52,296 bases of DNA from Pseudomonadota bacterium (GTDB lineage: Bacteria; Pseudomonadota; Gammaproteobacteria; Xanthomonadales; SZUA-38). The notes below the pieces were generated by a model that was not told where the DNA came from, made no database searches, and worked only from the letters and a program-made list of their open reading frames with translations. Of the stretch, positions 34,948 through 43,646 are shown in pieces (the stretch's first letter is position 1; each line of letters begins with the position of its first letter). The DNA is taken from NCBI GenBank assembly GCA_039033415.1, contig JBCCCR010000040.1:1-52296 (forward strand). The letters are read 5' to 3'. The translations under genes and the position numbers were made by a program.

Positions 34948-35508
34948 CTAACTTAATAGTGCATGAAACTGGCGAAGCATTTCGGGATGCGCGGGCCAAG
35001 CCGGGGCTGATACCAGGTTTCCATCCGTGATGGCCTCTGTCATTTCCAGCGTCACGTATTCGGCGCCCGCGGCACGGACTTCAGGTTCGCAAGCCGGGTA
35101 CGCAGAGACCTTCCGGCCTTTCAAGACGCCTGCGCCGGTAAAGAGTTGAGCGCCATGGCAGATCGACGCGACCGGTTTATCGGCTGCAAAGAAATGGCTG
35201 ACGATTTCAACCACGCGCCCATTCAGGCGCAAAAACTCGGGAGCCCGACCACCCGGCACGTAGCACGCGTCGTAGTTCTCTGGTTCGATCTGGTCAAAGG
35301 TCGCGTTGAGCTCGAAATTGTGACCACGCTTCTCGCTGTATGTTTGCTCGCCTTCGAAATCATGGATCGATGTGGCAATTAGGTCACCGGTGCTCTTCCC
35401 TGGACTGACGGCATCGACCTGATGGCCCATGGCCAGCAAGGCTTGATAGGGGACCATGTTCTCGTAGTCTTCGACGAAGTCCCCGGTGATCATTAGGATT
35501 TTGGCCAT
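34948..35508 (-). CDS. DJ-1/PfpI-family protein
   Basis: This 186-residue protein shows the family nucleophile elbow at Cys117 in [13 protein letters not shown], together with [16 protein letters not shown] and an N-terminal [21 protein letters not shown] with Glu in the expected position. The end ([13 protein letters not shown]) is typical for the type that includes class I glutamine amidotransferase-like proteases and glyoxalase III or deglycase-like proteins. Neighbouring D-lactate dehydrogenase makes a methylglyoxal/D-lactate detoxification link attractive, but this is inference. Confidence 0.88.
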   Translation of the reverse strand: MAKILMITGDFVEDYENMVPYQALLAMGHQVDAVSPGKSTGDLIATSIHDFEGEQTYSEKRGHNFELNATFDQIEPENYDACYVPGGRAPEFLRLNGRVVEIVSHFFAADKPVASICHGAQLFTGAGVLKGRKVSAYPACEPEVRAAGAEYVTLEMTEAITDGNLVSAPAWPAHPEMLRQFHALLS

Positions 35509-35960
35509 TTCAAAGTTCCTGCTATTTGTCTAGAGCACCGAAGCGGGCCTCTGATTCGAAACCCAAGTCGCAGTCGTAAGAGAAAAACACAATGAACGAG
35601 TCTGCGGGTAACAATATGTTGCTACGCTGGCGATGTAAGCGCTGGAATCTCAGAGTCCGGGACGGATAGAGTGTCGCGCTCGGCTGTTTTGGCACTTGGT
35701 TCCGGTCACAAAAATTTGTCTCTGAGCGCTTACGCTCTACAATTTCTGTTTCCAAATGTCACCGTCGGGCGTCAGCGCAATCCGCTGGTCCGCAATGGGC
35801 AGGCGGGTGATATAGCGGCACAGTCGCTGCCATTTGGACACGGGCCTTATTCTTCCTATGCTCCAACCAACGCCGTCATTTGCGCTACCATGCCTAGAGC
35901 CTGGCATAGTAATCAGGGAGCTCGCATGCCAATCAATTTGCCTGTTTATGGGGACGACCA
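35509..35960. promoter_or_regulatory. Divergent intergenic region, DJ-1 and araC-type genes
   Basis: This 452-bp region separates the reverse-strand DJ-1 operon from the forward AraC-type regulator and should contain both promoters. Short open frames on both strands show no recognisable protein. GGGGA lies about 7 nt before the GTG start of the regulator. I see no strong palindrome. Confidence 0.3.
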
Positions 35961-36983
35961 GTGGAAGTTAAGAATGAGGTGTCGGTCGACAACTTTCGAG
36001 CGATAAACCGCTTCGCAGCCGGTGCCGGGGGAAAGAAAGTTCGCAGCTTTCAGAATGACCGGTGGCTTATATCGACGGGGCCTAGCGCCTATCGGAGCAT
36101 TTACGATCCAAGCCTTGGTCGTATCGTGTCGTCCTGGCGCGAAGTCAGACCGCATCTCATCATGTTTTATGGAGAAGCGAGGCCCAATACGGCGCTGTCC
36201 TTTCCGGTTCGGGCCTCCAGTGATCTCGCGGGCGCATTTATCGGCACGAATAGCGGAATACAGTCATCTAAAGTCGCCCAGGAATTGAGCGATGATCCAA
36301 ACCACCCGCATTTGTTATCGGCCAAACTGTCGGCCGGTAGCGAAGCGCATCTAACCATCTCAAGTCGTGCGCCAGCCTACTTCTTCGGCGTTTTCGGCTT
36401 TGAAGAAGCGCTCAAAGATGAATTCTCGGTCATCAAGACCCTCTCGGCATTTGCCCGCGAAAGCGCGCCGAGCGAATCGGGCGTAGCCGCCAAAGCGACT
36501 CCGGTTGAGCAGGAAGCCCTCAACATAATATTGCAGATGCTGAGGAATCCCTTTGAGGGCGAGGCACTCGATGCCTATCTCGTTGGCAAGTCTCTTGAGC
36601 TCCTGAGTCTCTCCACGCATTCGGTACAACAGGCGGAAGTGATCCGGCGTGCCAAGTCGAAGAAATCGCCGGTGAGCTTCGTATGCCGGGAATTGAAACG
36701 CACGCCGGAGGAGGAGCTGGTCCTCGGTGACTTCGCACGTTATCTGGATATGTCAGAGCGCACGTTGTCACGACTATTCAGAGCGCAGACGGGAAAGACT
36801 TTCTCGGCCTACCAGCGGGAGCGACGTATGGAACTGGCCGCGAGGTTGCTCGCGATGACGCCTAAGTCGACCACACAAATCGCGGCGAACGTCGGCTACA
36901 AGGCCGTTACCGCATTCTTCCGCGCCTTTCGCGAACACCACGGTATGACGCCAAACCAGTATCGCAGTACGCATCTGAACTGA
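35961..36983 (+). CDS. AraC-family transcriptional regulator
   Basis: The protein is 340 residues from a GTG at 35961 with GGGGA upstream. The C-terminal 100 residues hold the two AraC helix-turn-helix units: LGDFARYLDMSERTLSRLF, then TTQIAANVGYKAVTAFFRAF, ending HHGMTPNQYR. The N-terminal 200 or so residues should form the ligand or AraC_binding_2 type domain (VRPHLIMFYGEARPNTALSF). It lies 185 bp upstream of a TonB receptor gene in the same direction. It probably activates the receptor-MFS-M24 genes downstream. Confidence 0.87.
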   Translation: MEVKNEVSVDNFRAINRFAAGAGGKKVRSFQNDRWLISTGPSAYRSIYDPSLGRIVSSWREVRPHLIMFYGEARPNTALSFPVRASSDLAGAFIGTNSGIQSSKVAQELSDDPNHPHLLSAKLSAGSEAHLTISSRAPAYFFGVFGFEEALKDEFSVIKTLSAFARESAPSESGVAAKATPVEQEALNIILQMLRNPFEGEALDAYLVGKSLELLSLSTHSVQQAEVIRRAKSKKSPVSFVCRELKRTPEEELVLGDFARYLDMSERTLSRLFRAQTGKTFSAYQRERRMELAARLLAMTPKSTTQIAANVGYKAVTAFFRAFREHHGMTPNQYRSTHLN

Positions 36984-37168
36984 CCACCTCAGTCTTGCGC
37001 CTGCCAAACGAGATCCGTCAGTTCTCGTTCGGACCATCGCATTCTTTCGGCTTCTCATTTGTGGTGTTGGCGTTCTCAGCAAGTAATGGCGTTCTTGCGC
37101 AATTGAAGTAAACTTTTGCGACTGCAAGACTCTTTCCCGGCATCAAACAAACTGGGAGGAGTAGCTCA

Positions 37169-39394
37169 ATGTTCAAGCAACACGCAGGCATCGCGAGGCG
37201 CGCTACAACAGCCTTCGCAGCGATTCTATTGGCCATGCCGACTCTGGCCCAGGAACAGGAAGACGTTGCCCGAGAACCCGCGAGTGCTGCCCAAGCCTTC
37301 TTGGATGAGATCGTTGTAACTGCCGAAAAGCGCGATGTTGCACGTAGTGCCCAAGACGCGCCTATCGCGGTCAACGTCCTTTCCGGAGACGCCATCGAAG
37401 CGCTTCAGCTCGACAGTGTTATCGACATCGGCAACACCCAGCCTAATGTCCGGCTGCAGAGTGTCGGCACGGTTCCCGGCGTTGCGAATTTCTCAATCCG
37501 CGGAATCGGTCTCAACTCCAGTGTGCCATCCGATGAGCCGACTGTTGGCGTGGTCGTCGATGGCGTGCCGCTCGCGGCGACCTATGGTGCTTACCTCGAC
37601 ACTTTTGATGTAGAGAGCGTCGAAGTATTGCGTGGTCCGCAGGGTACGCTTTTCGGTCGTAACGCGACCGGTGGCGTCATCAACCTTCGGTCTCGCCGCC
37701 CCGGCGATACCTTCGGCCTTCGTGGTCGAGTCACGATCGGCTCACAAGACCGCGTCTCACTGGCCGGCTCCGTAGAAGGTCCCTTGGCAGCAGACACGTT
37801 GTTCGGCAAAGTCGCCGTGATGGTTGAGGATCGCGATGGGTTTTTCGAAAACGGCGCGATTGAAGGCGATGAGATCGGTGAGCGAAGCAGCGTTTTCGTT
37901 CGACCAACATTGCTTTGGGAACCGAGCGACGATTTCAATCTTACGCTGATCGCCGAGTACGCCGATATCGACGGCGATGGCTCAATCGTCCAGCTTACCG
38001 ACCGCGTGGGCGACCTACCCAACGTTTTCGGTTTCGATCCCGGTGCGGACGATGTGCTGTTCTCCGACCCAGAGGGCGACAATAACACCAACTGGCTGCA
38101 GCTCACCTCTGAGATCAACGTGAAACTCGGCTTGGGCACACTGACTTCGATCACCGGTTATCGGGACTCAGAACTGTCGATCGGAGAGCCATCCATTAAC
38201 GGCCCGATCGCGAGCGACAACGATGGTACCACGCTGAACCTCTTCAACCTTCAGAACAAGATCGAGCAGTCCCAGTTCTCCCAGGAAATTCGGTATGCGG
38301 CCTCTGCGTTAGATGATCGGCTCAATTTCGTTGTCGGCGGCTTCTACCTCGGCCAGGATCTCGACTTTCAGGAAAGTCGTCTGGTCCTGGGGGCATTAGG
38401 TGCTTCGCCGATCGCCACGAGCAGCGTATTGGACCAGGACAGCTTCGGTCTGTTCGGGCAACTCGAGTATGAACTGTTCCCCGACCTGTTCTTGTTAGCT
38501 GGCGGGCGCTACTCGTCGGATGAGAAGCGGGTGGTCATCGCGAGCTTCGGCGAATGCAGTGCGGTGTTCGATTGCGCGATCGGATTCCAGGACGACGAAA
38601 CGTTCGAAGACTTTTCGCCAAAATTGGGGCTGCGTTGGGAAGCGACGGAAGACGTCACCGCCTACTTAAGCTACACGCGTGGCTTTCGAAGTGGCGGCTT
38701 TAATTTTCGTAACACAGTGCCGGCAACGCCGGGACCCTATGATGATGAAAGCGTCTCCGCGTACGAATTTGGCCTCAAAACTGAGTTCGCCGATGGCCGC
38801 GTTCGTGCCAATCTTGCGGTGTTCAGCAATGAATATGAAGACATCCAGCGCACGGTCCTCGTCAGCGGTACGGAGCAGAACGTCACCAACGCCGCGAGTG
38901 CGACGATCCAGGGATTGGAGCTGGACCTCACATTAAACCCATTCGACAACCTGGTCTTGACGGGCGCGATCGGCGTACTCGACGGGGAGTTCGACGAATT
39001 CAATGGTCTGGATGTGACAGGTGACGGTATTCCAGATCCTGATCTGGCGTTGGGTCTTCAACTAGAGCGAGCGCCTGAGCTCACCTACACGATTGGCGCT
39101 CTGTACGATATTCCAATGAGTTATGGCGGCCTGTTCACGCTCCGCACAAGCTACTCGTATACGGACGAAACGCCAATCAACACGGTCAATACATCGTTCC
39201 TCCCGGACTTTGGATTGCTCAACGCCAGCGTGAGTTACGCATTTGCAAATGACCGCACAACTTTGACGTTGTTCGGAAAGAACCTCACCGACGAAATCTA
39301 TGGTGTGACCGGCGCGGATATTCCCGGCTTTGTCTTCTTTACCTACCTCGAACCATCGCGTACCTGGGGTTTGGAGTTGAAGTACGAGTACTGA
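37169..39394 (+). CDS. TonB-dependent outer membrane receptor (second)
   Basis: The protein is 741 residues, with GGGAGGAG upstream of the ATG. The signal peptide ends near MPTLAQ. The TonB box region LDEIVVTAEKRDVARSAQDAP, the plug (NFSIRGIGLNSSVPSDEPTVG, ESVEVLRGPQGTLFGRNATGG) and the barrel, closing with TWGLELKYEY and an aromatic last residue, are all typical. It is of the same catabolic subtype as the receptor at 23553 but clearly distinct in sequence. It lies between an AraC regulator and a lipoprotein cyclophilin. The ligand cannot be inferred beyond nutrient uptake. Confidence 0.93.
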   Translation: MFKQHAGIARRATTAFAAILLAMPTLAQEQEDVAREPASAAQAFLDEIVVTAEKRDVARSAQDAPIAVNVLSGDAIEALQLDSVIDIGNTQPNVRLQSVGTVPGVANFSIRGIGLNSSVPSDEPTVGVVVDGVPLAATYGAYLDTFDVESVEVLRGPQGTLFGRNATGGVINLRSRRPGDTFGLRGRVTIGSQDRVSLAGSVEGPLAADTLFGKVAVMVEDRDGFFENGAIEGDEIGERSSVFVRPTLLWEPSDDFNLTLIAEYADIDGDGSIVQLTDRVGDLPNVFGFDPGADDVLFSDPEGDNNTNWLQLTSEINVKLGLGTLTSITGYRDSELSIGEPSINGPIASDNDGTTLNLFNLQNKIEQSQFSQEIRYAASALDDRLNFVVGGFYLGQDLDFQESRLVLGALGASPIATSSVLDQDSFGLFGQLEYELFPDLFLLAGGRYSSDEKRVVIASFGECSAVFDCAIGFQDDETFEDFSPKLGLRWEATEDVTAYLSYTRGFRSGGFNFRNTVPATPGPYDDESVSAYEFGLKTEFADGRVRANLAVFSNEYEDIQRTVLVSGTEQNVTNAASATIQGLELDLTLNPFDNLVLTGAIGVLDGEFDEFNGLDVTGDGIPDPDLALGLQLERAPELTYTIGALYDIPMSYGGLFTLRTSYSYTDETPINTVNTSFLPDFGLLNASVSYAFANDRTTLTLFGKNLTDEIYGVTGADIPGFVFFTYLEPSRTWGLELKYEY

Positions 39395-39438
39395 TCGAGT
39401 TTAGACGTCGGAATTTCGTGACCACGTACGACCCAACC

Positions 39439-40125
39439 ATGAGATCCATATGGCGATCCCTGGCTGCGGTTACCGTCACTGTCGGAGCCGTTTTCTCAGT
39501 TGGATGCGGATCGTTTCGCACGATGCCAGCGCTCGAATTGCCGACGACTGGTAGGATAGAAACCAGCGCAGGTGCGTTGACGTTTGAGCTGTATGCGGAC
39601 GCCGCGCCGCGAAGCGTCGCCAACTTCATCCGCTATGCCAGCAATGGCCTCTACGACGGAGGGTCTTTCTATCGCGCGACGGATCGTCAGGCGACATCGC
39701 ATGGGGCGTGCTGCATCACGATTGTTCAGGGCGGTCGCCTGGGCCAGGAGATGACCGGATCGCTGTCGGACATTCAACAGGCCGTTGCTGACTCGCCTTT
39801 GCCGCCCGTTCCTCATGAGCCGACCAGTGAAACCGGCCTTTTCAATATTCAAGGTGCACTGGCTTTCGGACGCACAAGACCCGGCACGGCGACGTCGGAG
39901 TTCTTTATTTCGCTCGAAGACAATCCGCTTCTCGATGTCGGTGGGGCCGGTCATCCCGACGGCCTTGGATACGCCGTCTTCGGGCGCATCACGTCTGGGT
40001 TGGCGTTGCTGCGTGTTCTGATAAGAAGGCCGCGCTTATCCAAGGATGGCCCCTTTGCTGACCAACTGTTGGCCGAGCCGCTCCAGATCACGCACATTGC
40101 TGTTGATGGAGTCGACCGAGAGTGA
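39439..40125 (+). CDS. Cyclophilin-type peptidyl-prolyl isomerase, lipoprotein
   Basis: The protein is 228 residues from the ATG at 39439; a GTG at 39418 would add seven residues before the signal. The lipoprotein signal ends SVGCG. Mature segments are those of cyclophilins: GALTFELYADAAPRSVANFIRY, GGSFYRATDRQ, GALAFGRTRPGTATSEFFISL and GYAVFGRITSGLALLR. In human cyclophilin A a Trp contributes to activity; here the matching region reads NPLLD. It lies 44 nt after the TonB receptor and overlaps the MFS gene by 4 nt. It may help fold the receptor or act on a peptide-like substrate. Confidence 0.88.
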   Translation: MRSIWRSLAAVTVTVGAVFSVGCGSFRTMPALELPTTGRIETSAGALTFELYADAAPRSVANFIRYASNGLYDGGSFYRATDRQATSHGACCITIVQGGRLGQEMTGSLSDIQQAVADSPLPPVPHEPTSETGLFNIQGALAFGRTRPGTATSEFFISLEDNPLLDVGGAGHPDGLGYAVFGRITSGLALLRVLIRRPRLSKDGPFADQLLAEPLQITHIAVDGVDRE

Positions 40126-41435
40126 GCGCAGAGGTAGCAGCTCATAGCGCAGGACCGACGCGGGCGTACCGATCTTATGTCCTGACATCGCTCGGCATCG
40201 TCGCATTCTTTAACTTCGTTGATCGTTCGGTCTTCTCGGTCCTCGCTGTATCCATCAAGGAAGATCTCTCGCTGTCGGACACTGAGATCGGGTTGCTCGG
40301 GGGATTTGCCTTTGCGCTGTTCTATGCCTGCTTAGGCGTTCCCCTCGCTCGCCTCGCGGACCGCAGCAACAGGGTCAGGCTGGTATCGATCTGTCTTGCG
40401 TTGTGGAGCGCGGCGACGGCTGCTTGCGGGTTGGCAACTGGCTTTCTGACGCTCCTGCTGTCCAGAATTGGCGTGGGCGCGGGAGAAGCGGGGTGTTTTC
40501 CGCCAAGCTATTCCATTATCTCAGACTATTACCCCGCTAACCGTCGCGCCTTTGCCATCGGCATGTTTCATGCCGGAGGCAATGTCGGGTTTCTTGTCGG
40601 GCTGATGGCAGCGGGCTTACTGGCCGACGCGGTCGGCTGGCGCGCCGCGTTTTTCATTCTAGGATTGCCGGGCGTAGCGTTCGCCGGGCTTTTCTTCGCG
40701 ACGGTTCGCGAGCCACTGAGAGGCGCTTCGCCGTCGCCTGCGGCGACGCCGCTGGGCCTTCGCGATGCTATCGGCTTGATGCGCCGCCGCTCGGCATTCG
40801 TCCACCTGACCATTGCCTACACATTGTCGATTCTCGCCTTCTATTCCGCACTGGCGTGGCTGCCCCATTTCTTCGCCCGCACATTTGGCATGGACGCTTC
40901 GGCAATCGGCTTTTGGTATGGGCTGGCCTTCGGCGGTGGGCTGATCGTCGGCGTGATGTTCGGGGCTCTGGTTGCGCCATCACTCATCAAGCGTAATCCT
41001 CGTTGGGAGTACGTTTTCCCTGGGATTGGCTCGCTAATCGCCATGCCGAGTTTTCTGCTGATCTATTGGATCGGCAACGCCGATTGGGCGCTTGTTTTTA
41101 CGGCCGTGGGCAGCGCCGCAGTCGCGATGGGGCTCGGCCCCGCATTCTCTGCCGTTCAGTCGCTCGCCGAACCAAGCATGCGGGCGACGGCTGCCGCATT
41201 CGTGCTTCTCATATCTGCCATTTTGGGACAAGGGCTTGGCCCCGTTTTGGTCGGCGTGCTCAGCGATACGCTCGCCGGAAGCTTGGGTGACCTGGCGCTG
41301 GCCACGGCCTTGTCGGTGTCCACGGCCGCGTTCGCGTGGTCAGCGGTGCATGTGTACTTGGGCTCCCGGCGGTTTGTTCAACAAGTCGTGACCGTGCCAA
41401 ACACCCTACCAAAGGACCATGTTGATGGTGATTGA
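40122..41435 (+). CDS. MFS transporter, Spinster-like
   Basis: The protein is 437 residues from a GTG that overlaps the cyclophilin stop (GTGA). It has twelve helices. N-terminal FFNFVDRSVFSVLAVSIKEDL, LSDTEIGLLGGFAFALFYACLG and PLARLADRSNRVRLVS, then GVGAGEAGCFPPSYSIISDYYP, match the Spinster-like MFS group common beside TonB receptors in sphingomonads and marine gammaproteobacteria. It would move the compound taken up by the receptor across the inner membrane. It overlaps the M24 gene by 17 nt, so all four genes from 37169 form one operon. Confidence 0.88.
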   Translation: MSAEVAAHSAGPTRAYRSYVLTSLGIVAFFNFVDRSVFSVLAVSIKEDLSLSDTEIGLLGGFAFALFYACLGVPLARLADRSNRVRLVSICLALWSAATAACGLATGFLTLLLSRIGVGAGEAGCFPPSYSIISDYYPANRRAFAIGMFHAGGNVGFLVGLMAAGLLADAVGWRAAFFILGLPGVAFAGLFFATVREPLRGASPSPAATPLGLRDAIGLMRRRSAFVHLTIAYTLSILAFYSALAWLPHFFARTFGMDASAIGFWYGLAFGGGLIVGVMFGALVAPSLIKRNPRWEYVFPGIGSLIAMPSFLLIYWIGNADWALVFTAVGSAAVAMGLGPAFSAVQSLAEPSMRATAAAFVLLISAILGQGLGPVLVGVLSDTLAGSLGDLALATALSVSTAAFAWSAVHVYLGSRRFVQQVVTVPNTLPKDHVDGD

Positions 41436-42585
41436 ACCTCGTTTTGATGTGCCCGATGGCGCCGAGATGTCGCTTCGCATTGATCGTGTGCGAGCGATGA
41501 TGGATGCCGAAAATCTGACCCACTACGTGGCCTCTTGCCCGAATAACGTCTTCTATCTCACCAACTTCGCCAACTATGTGCATGAGCGCCCGTTTGTGTT
41601 GGTTGTCGGATTAGACGGCCCACTGCTCTTTCTGGTTCCTAAACTGGAGGTTCCGCATGTCCTGACCCGCTCGGTTGGTAAAGTCGAGCTCGTGCAGTAT
41701 TTCGAGTTCCCAGCCCCCGAACGCGAAACCTGGGACTCCAAGTTCCATACGATGTTCACGGCGAACGCACGGGTCGGTGTTGAGTCCATCTGCCCACTAC
41801 AAATCTACGAAGCGGTTCCGGGCGAGCGCGTCCGATCCGACATCGTCGAAGATGTGCGCATGGTTAAAACAGACTATGAAATCGGCAGGATTGCCTACTC
41901 CAGCAACATCGCATCTGAGGCCATGAATCTGCTGATCGCATCGGCGAGGCCGGGGGTGGGCATGATGGAAATCCAGACCAAGTGTCGCGGGTTCATGCTA
42001 ATGAAGACTCTGGCCGACAATCCCAGCGCCAACGTGCTTGCAACCAACGCGACATCCGTGTTCCAACCGCCCAGCGTTTCTCACGATCCGCACAATTTCA
42101 CTGACGTCAGCATGGTCATGGAAACCGACGGTCCCAATGTTTCGATTATCAATGGAACGTTCAATGGCTACGGAACAGAAGTTGAACGAACATTCTTCCT
42201 GGGAGACGTTCCGGACTCATGCCGGCAGCCCTTCCATACGATGATGCAAGTGCGAGAGCTGGCGTTCGAAATGGCCAAACCAGGGACGTTGATGAACGAG
42301 GTAGACGAAGCGTGTAATGCACATTTCAGGAAGGCCGGACACGCCGACCATCTTCTTCACCGAACAGGGCATGGGATCGGGGTTACGGGCCACGAGGCGC
42401 CGTTCTTTGCCGAGGGCTACAAGCGCGAAATTGAGCCGGGCATGGTGTTTACTATCGAACCAGGCATTTATATCGAAGGCGTAGGCGGATTTCGCCACTC
42501 CGATACCGTCCTGATTACCGATAGCGGCGCCGTAAGCCTAACACCCCTACCGGATGACCTCGAAGCAATGACCTTGGCGATTTAA
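41419..42585 (+). CDS. M24-family (creatinase/Xaa-Pro aminopeptidase fold) enzyme with altered metal site
   Basis: The protein is 388 residues, with AAGGA just before the ATG. The N-terminal creatinase domain includes YVASCPNNVFYLTNF. The C-terminal pita-bread domain includes GYGTEVERTFFLG, HRTGHGIGVTGHEAPFF, EPGMVFTIEPGIYIEG and GGFRHSDTVLIT. Metallo-M24 enzymes use two Asp, one His and two Glu. Here the first Asp is not seen, the second is Glu (GTEVERT for the usual sDxxRT) and the last Glu (RxED) is Ser (RHSD). This pattern is nearer the metal-free creatinase type, which cleaves C-N bonds. It could also be related to DddP or ectoine hydrolase. It is the last gene of the operon. Confidence 0.85.
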   Translation: MLMVIEPRFDVPDGAEMSLRIDRVRAMMDAENLTHYVASCPNNVFYLTNFANYVHERPFVLVVGLDGPLLFLVPKLEVPHVLTRSVGKVELVQYFEFPAPERETWDSKFHTMFTANARVGVESICPLQIYEAVPGERVRSDIVEDVRMVKTDYEIGRIAYSSNIASEAMNLLIASARPGVGMMEIQTKCRGFMLMKTLADNPSANVLATNATSVFQPPSVSHDPHNFTDVSMVMETDGPNVSIINGTFNGYGTEVERTFFLGDVPDSCRQPFHTMMQVRELAFEMAKPGTLMNEVDEACNAHFRKAGHADHLLHRTGHGIGVTGHEAPFFAEGYKREIEPGMVFTIEPGIYIEGVGGFRHSDTVLITDSGAVSLTPLPDDLEAMTLAI

Positions 42586-42619
42586 CGGAAAGCTGCTACG
42601 TAGCCCGACGCAAAAAGCC

Positions 42620-42643
42620 GTGTCAGACCAAAGGGTCTGACAC
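42620..42643. terminator. Perfect hairpin after the M24 operon, possible terminator
   Basis: GTGTCAGACC and GGTCTGACAC form a 10-bp perfect stem with an AAAG loop, 35 bp after the M24 stop. The forward strand has no T-run after it. On the reverse strand five T follow two or three bases later. It may end transcription weakly, protect the operon mRNA, or be a repeat unit. Confidence 0.45.
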
Positions 42644-42917
42644 CCGAATGCGGCACGTACCATCATGGGCCAAAAAGGCATGATTCCGACGGGCTTGCTC
42701 CTAAACGACAAGTACAAGTAGTCTGACGCAGTGTCCGGCGTGACATCTCGGCATGCATCTCAGCGAAGCGGTTCAATACCGGCAGCTTGATCGGCCGTTT
42801 GTGAACCAAACCGCTAACGTTGCCTGGCTTGTGGCCCTTCGAGAGCACTGATAGCGCGGCATCGAACCCGAACTGGCTGAACGGGTATTCGTGCCGTTTT
42901 GCAGCAGTCCTCAATGA

Positions 42918-43049
42918 TCCGATCAGCCCGGGATGGGCCTACCGATGGTGCGGGATTTTCTGGAACAGTCCGGAGGTCAGATATCCATTGGGGCCGATGA
43001 GTCCGGTCATAGGGTGCTGCGACTGCCCGCCGCCAATGGCCAGAAGTGA
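42918..43049 (+). pseudogene. C-terminal relic of a sensor histidine kinase (HATPase domain)
   Basis: The forward frame reads PGMGLPMVRDFLEQSGGQIS, then ADESGHRVLRLP to a stop at 43047. This is the G2 box and final strands of a histidine kinase ATPase domain. A stop lies directly before it at 42915, and no upstream kinase sequence is present. About 44 codons remain. It is gene debris. Confidence 0.65.
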
Positions 43050-43099
43050 GCGCCTGCAAGGCCCGGGATGTCCCGGCATTAAAAAACCAACCGCCGTGC

Positions 43100-43345
43100 C
43101 CTATGCCGCAGTCCTTTGTGGGTCAGTACACGCGTTACTTGGCAAATCAGGATCTGGAAGATATTGTCGCATTGGTGAATGGCCGACCGAATATCGTCGA
43201 GGAGTTTCAGTCTGCGGATCTGAAAGTACGAGGCTTTGTTCGGCAGTCAATTGCTGAGTTGTTGTCGCGGCGGGGATCTCTGGACGCGCCGCCTGGTCTT
43301 GTTCTCGACAGCGGCGAAAGTCCTCCGATCCTGGGGCGAGTCTAA
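43100..43345 (+). pseudogene. C-terminal relic of a nucleotidyltransferase-like protein
   Basis: The frame to the stop at 43345 reads RYLANQDLEDIVALVNGRPNIVEEF and then a helix and LSRRGSLDAPPGLV. The S/N-x-DLEDI-x-x-VDGR pattern resembles the end of AbiEii-like nucleotidyltransferase proteins often found in islands. The N-terminal catalytic half is absent. The family call is tentative. Confidence 0.45.
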
Positions 43346-43439
43346 GAGCGCCTGGAAGCACTTTGCGCCTCACCGCACGTAGTGCGATTGGCACCAAATG
43401 GTTGTTACCTGCACTATGGCCTTTCGATCCTCGATATAA

Positions 43440-43603
43440 GTTGGTCCACTTTTGGGCCACTCAGCCAGATTCGAGCCGTATTCCGAGGTTGCGAATCGTA
43501 GAGCGATCGCCGCTAATCTATTGATTGCTATGCTCTATCGAGAATTCAAAGCGGCCTCATAATGCGGGGGGCGGTGGTTCAAGTCCACCCATAGCCGCCA
43601 AAA
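43440..43603 (+). repeat. Dispersed repeat ending in a tRNA-Met(CAU) 3' half (copy B)
   Basis: This matches copy A (1498-1660) along its whole length with about a dozen differences, in the same orientation. The tRNA half is 43556-43600 and differs in the acceptor end (ATAGCCGCCA for ATAGCCACCA). No 5' half is present. Left of it lies gene debris; right of it begins an intact gene, so the repeat marks a boundary. Confidence 0.7.
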
Positions 43604-43646
43604 TTCCCATTTTTTCAGCTGCTTACGTCGTCTGAGTTGCGACTGG

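Noticed and set aside
35671-36006. Forward ORF of 111 codons before the AraC gene
   Set aside because: It overlaps the AraC start in another frame, has no ribosome site and no recognisable motif.
42663-42914. Reverse ORF of 83 codons after the M24 gene
   Set aside because: Partly protein-like, but no family, no good start and a debris context; left unannotated.
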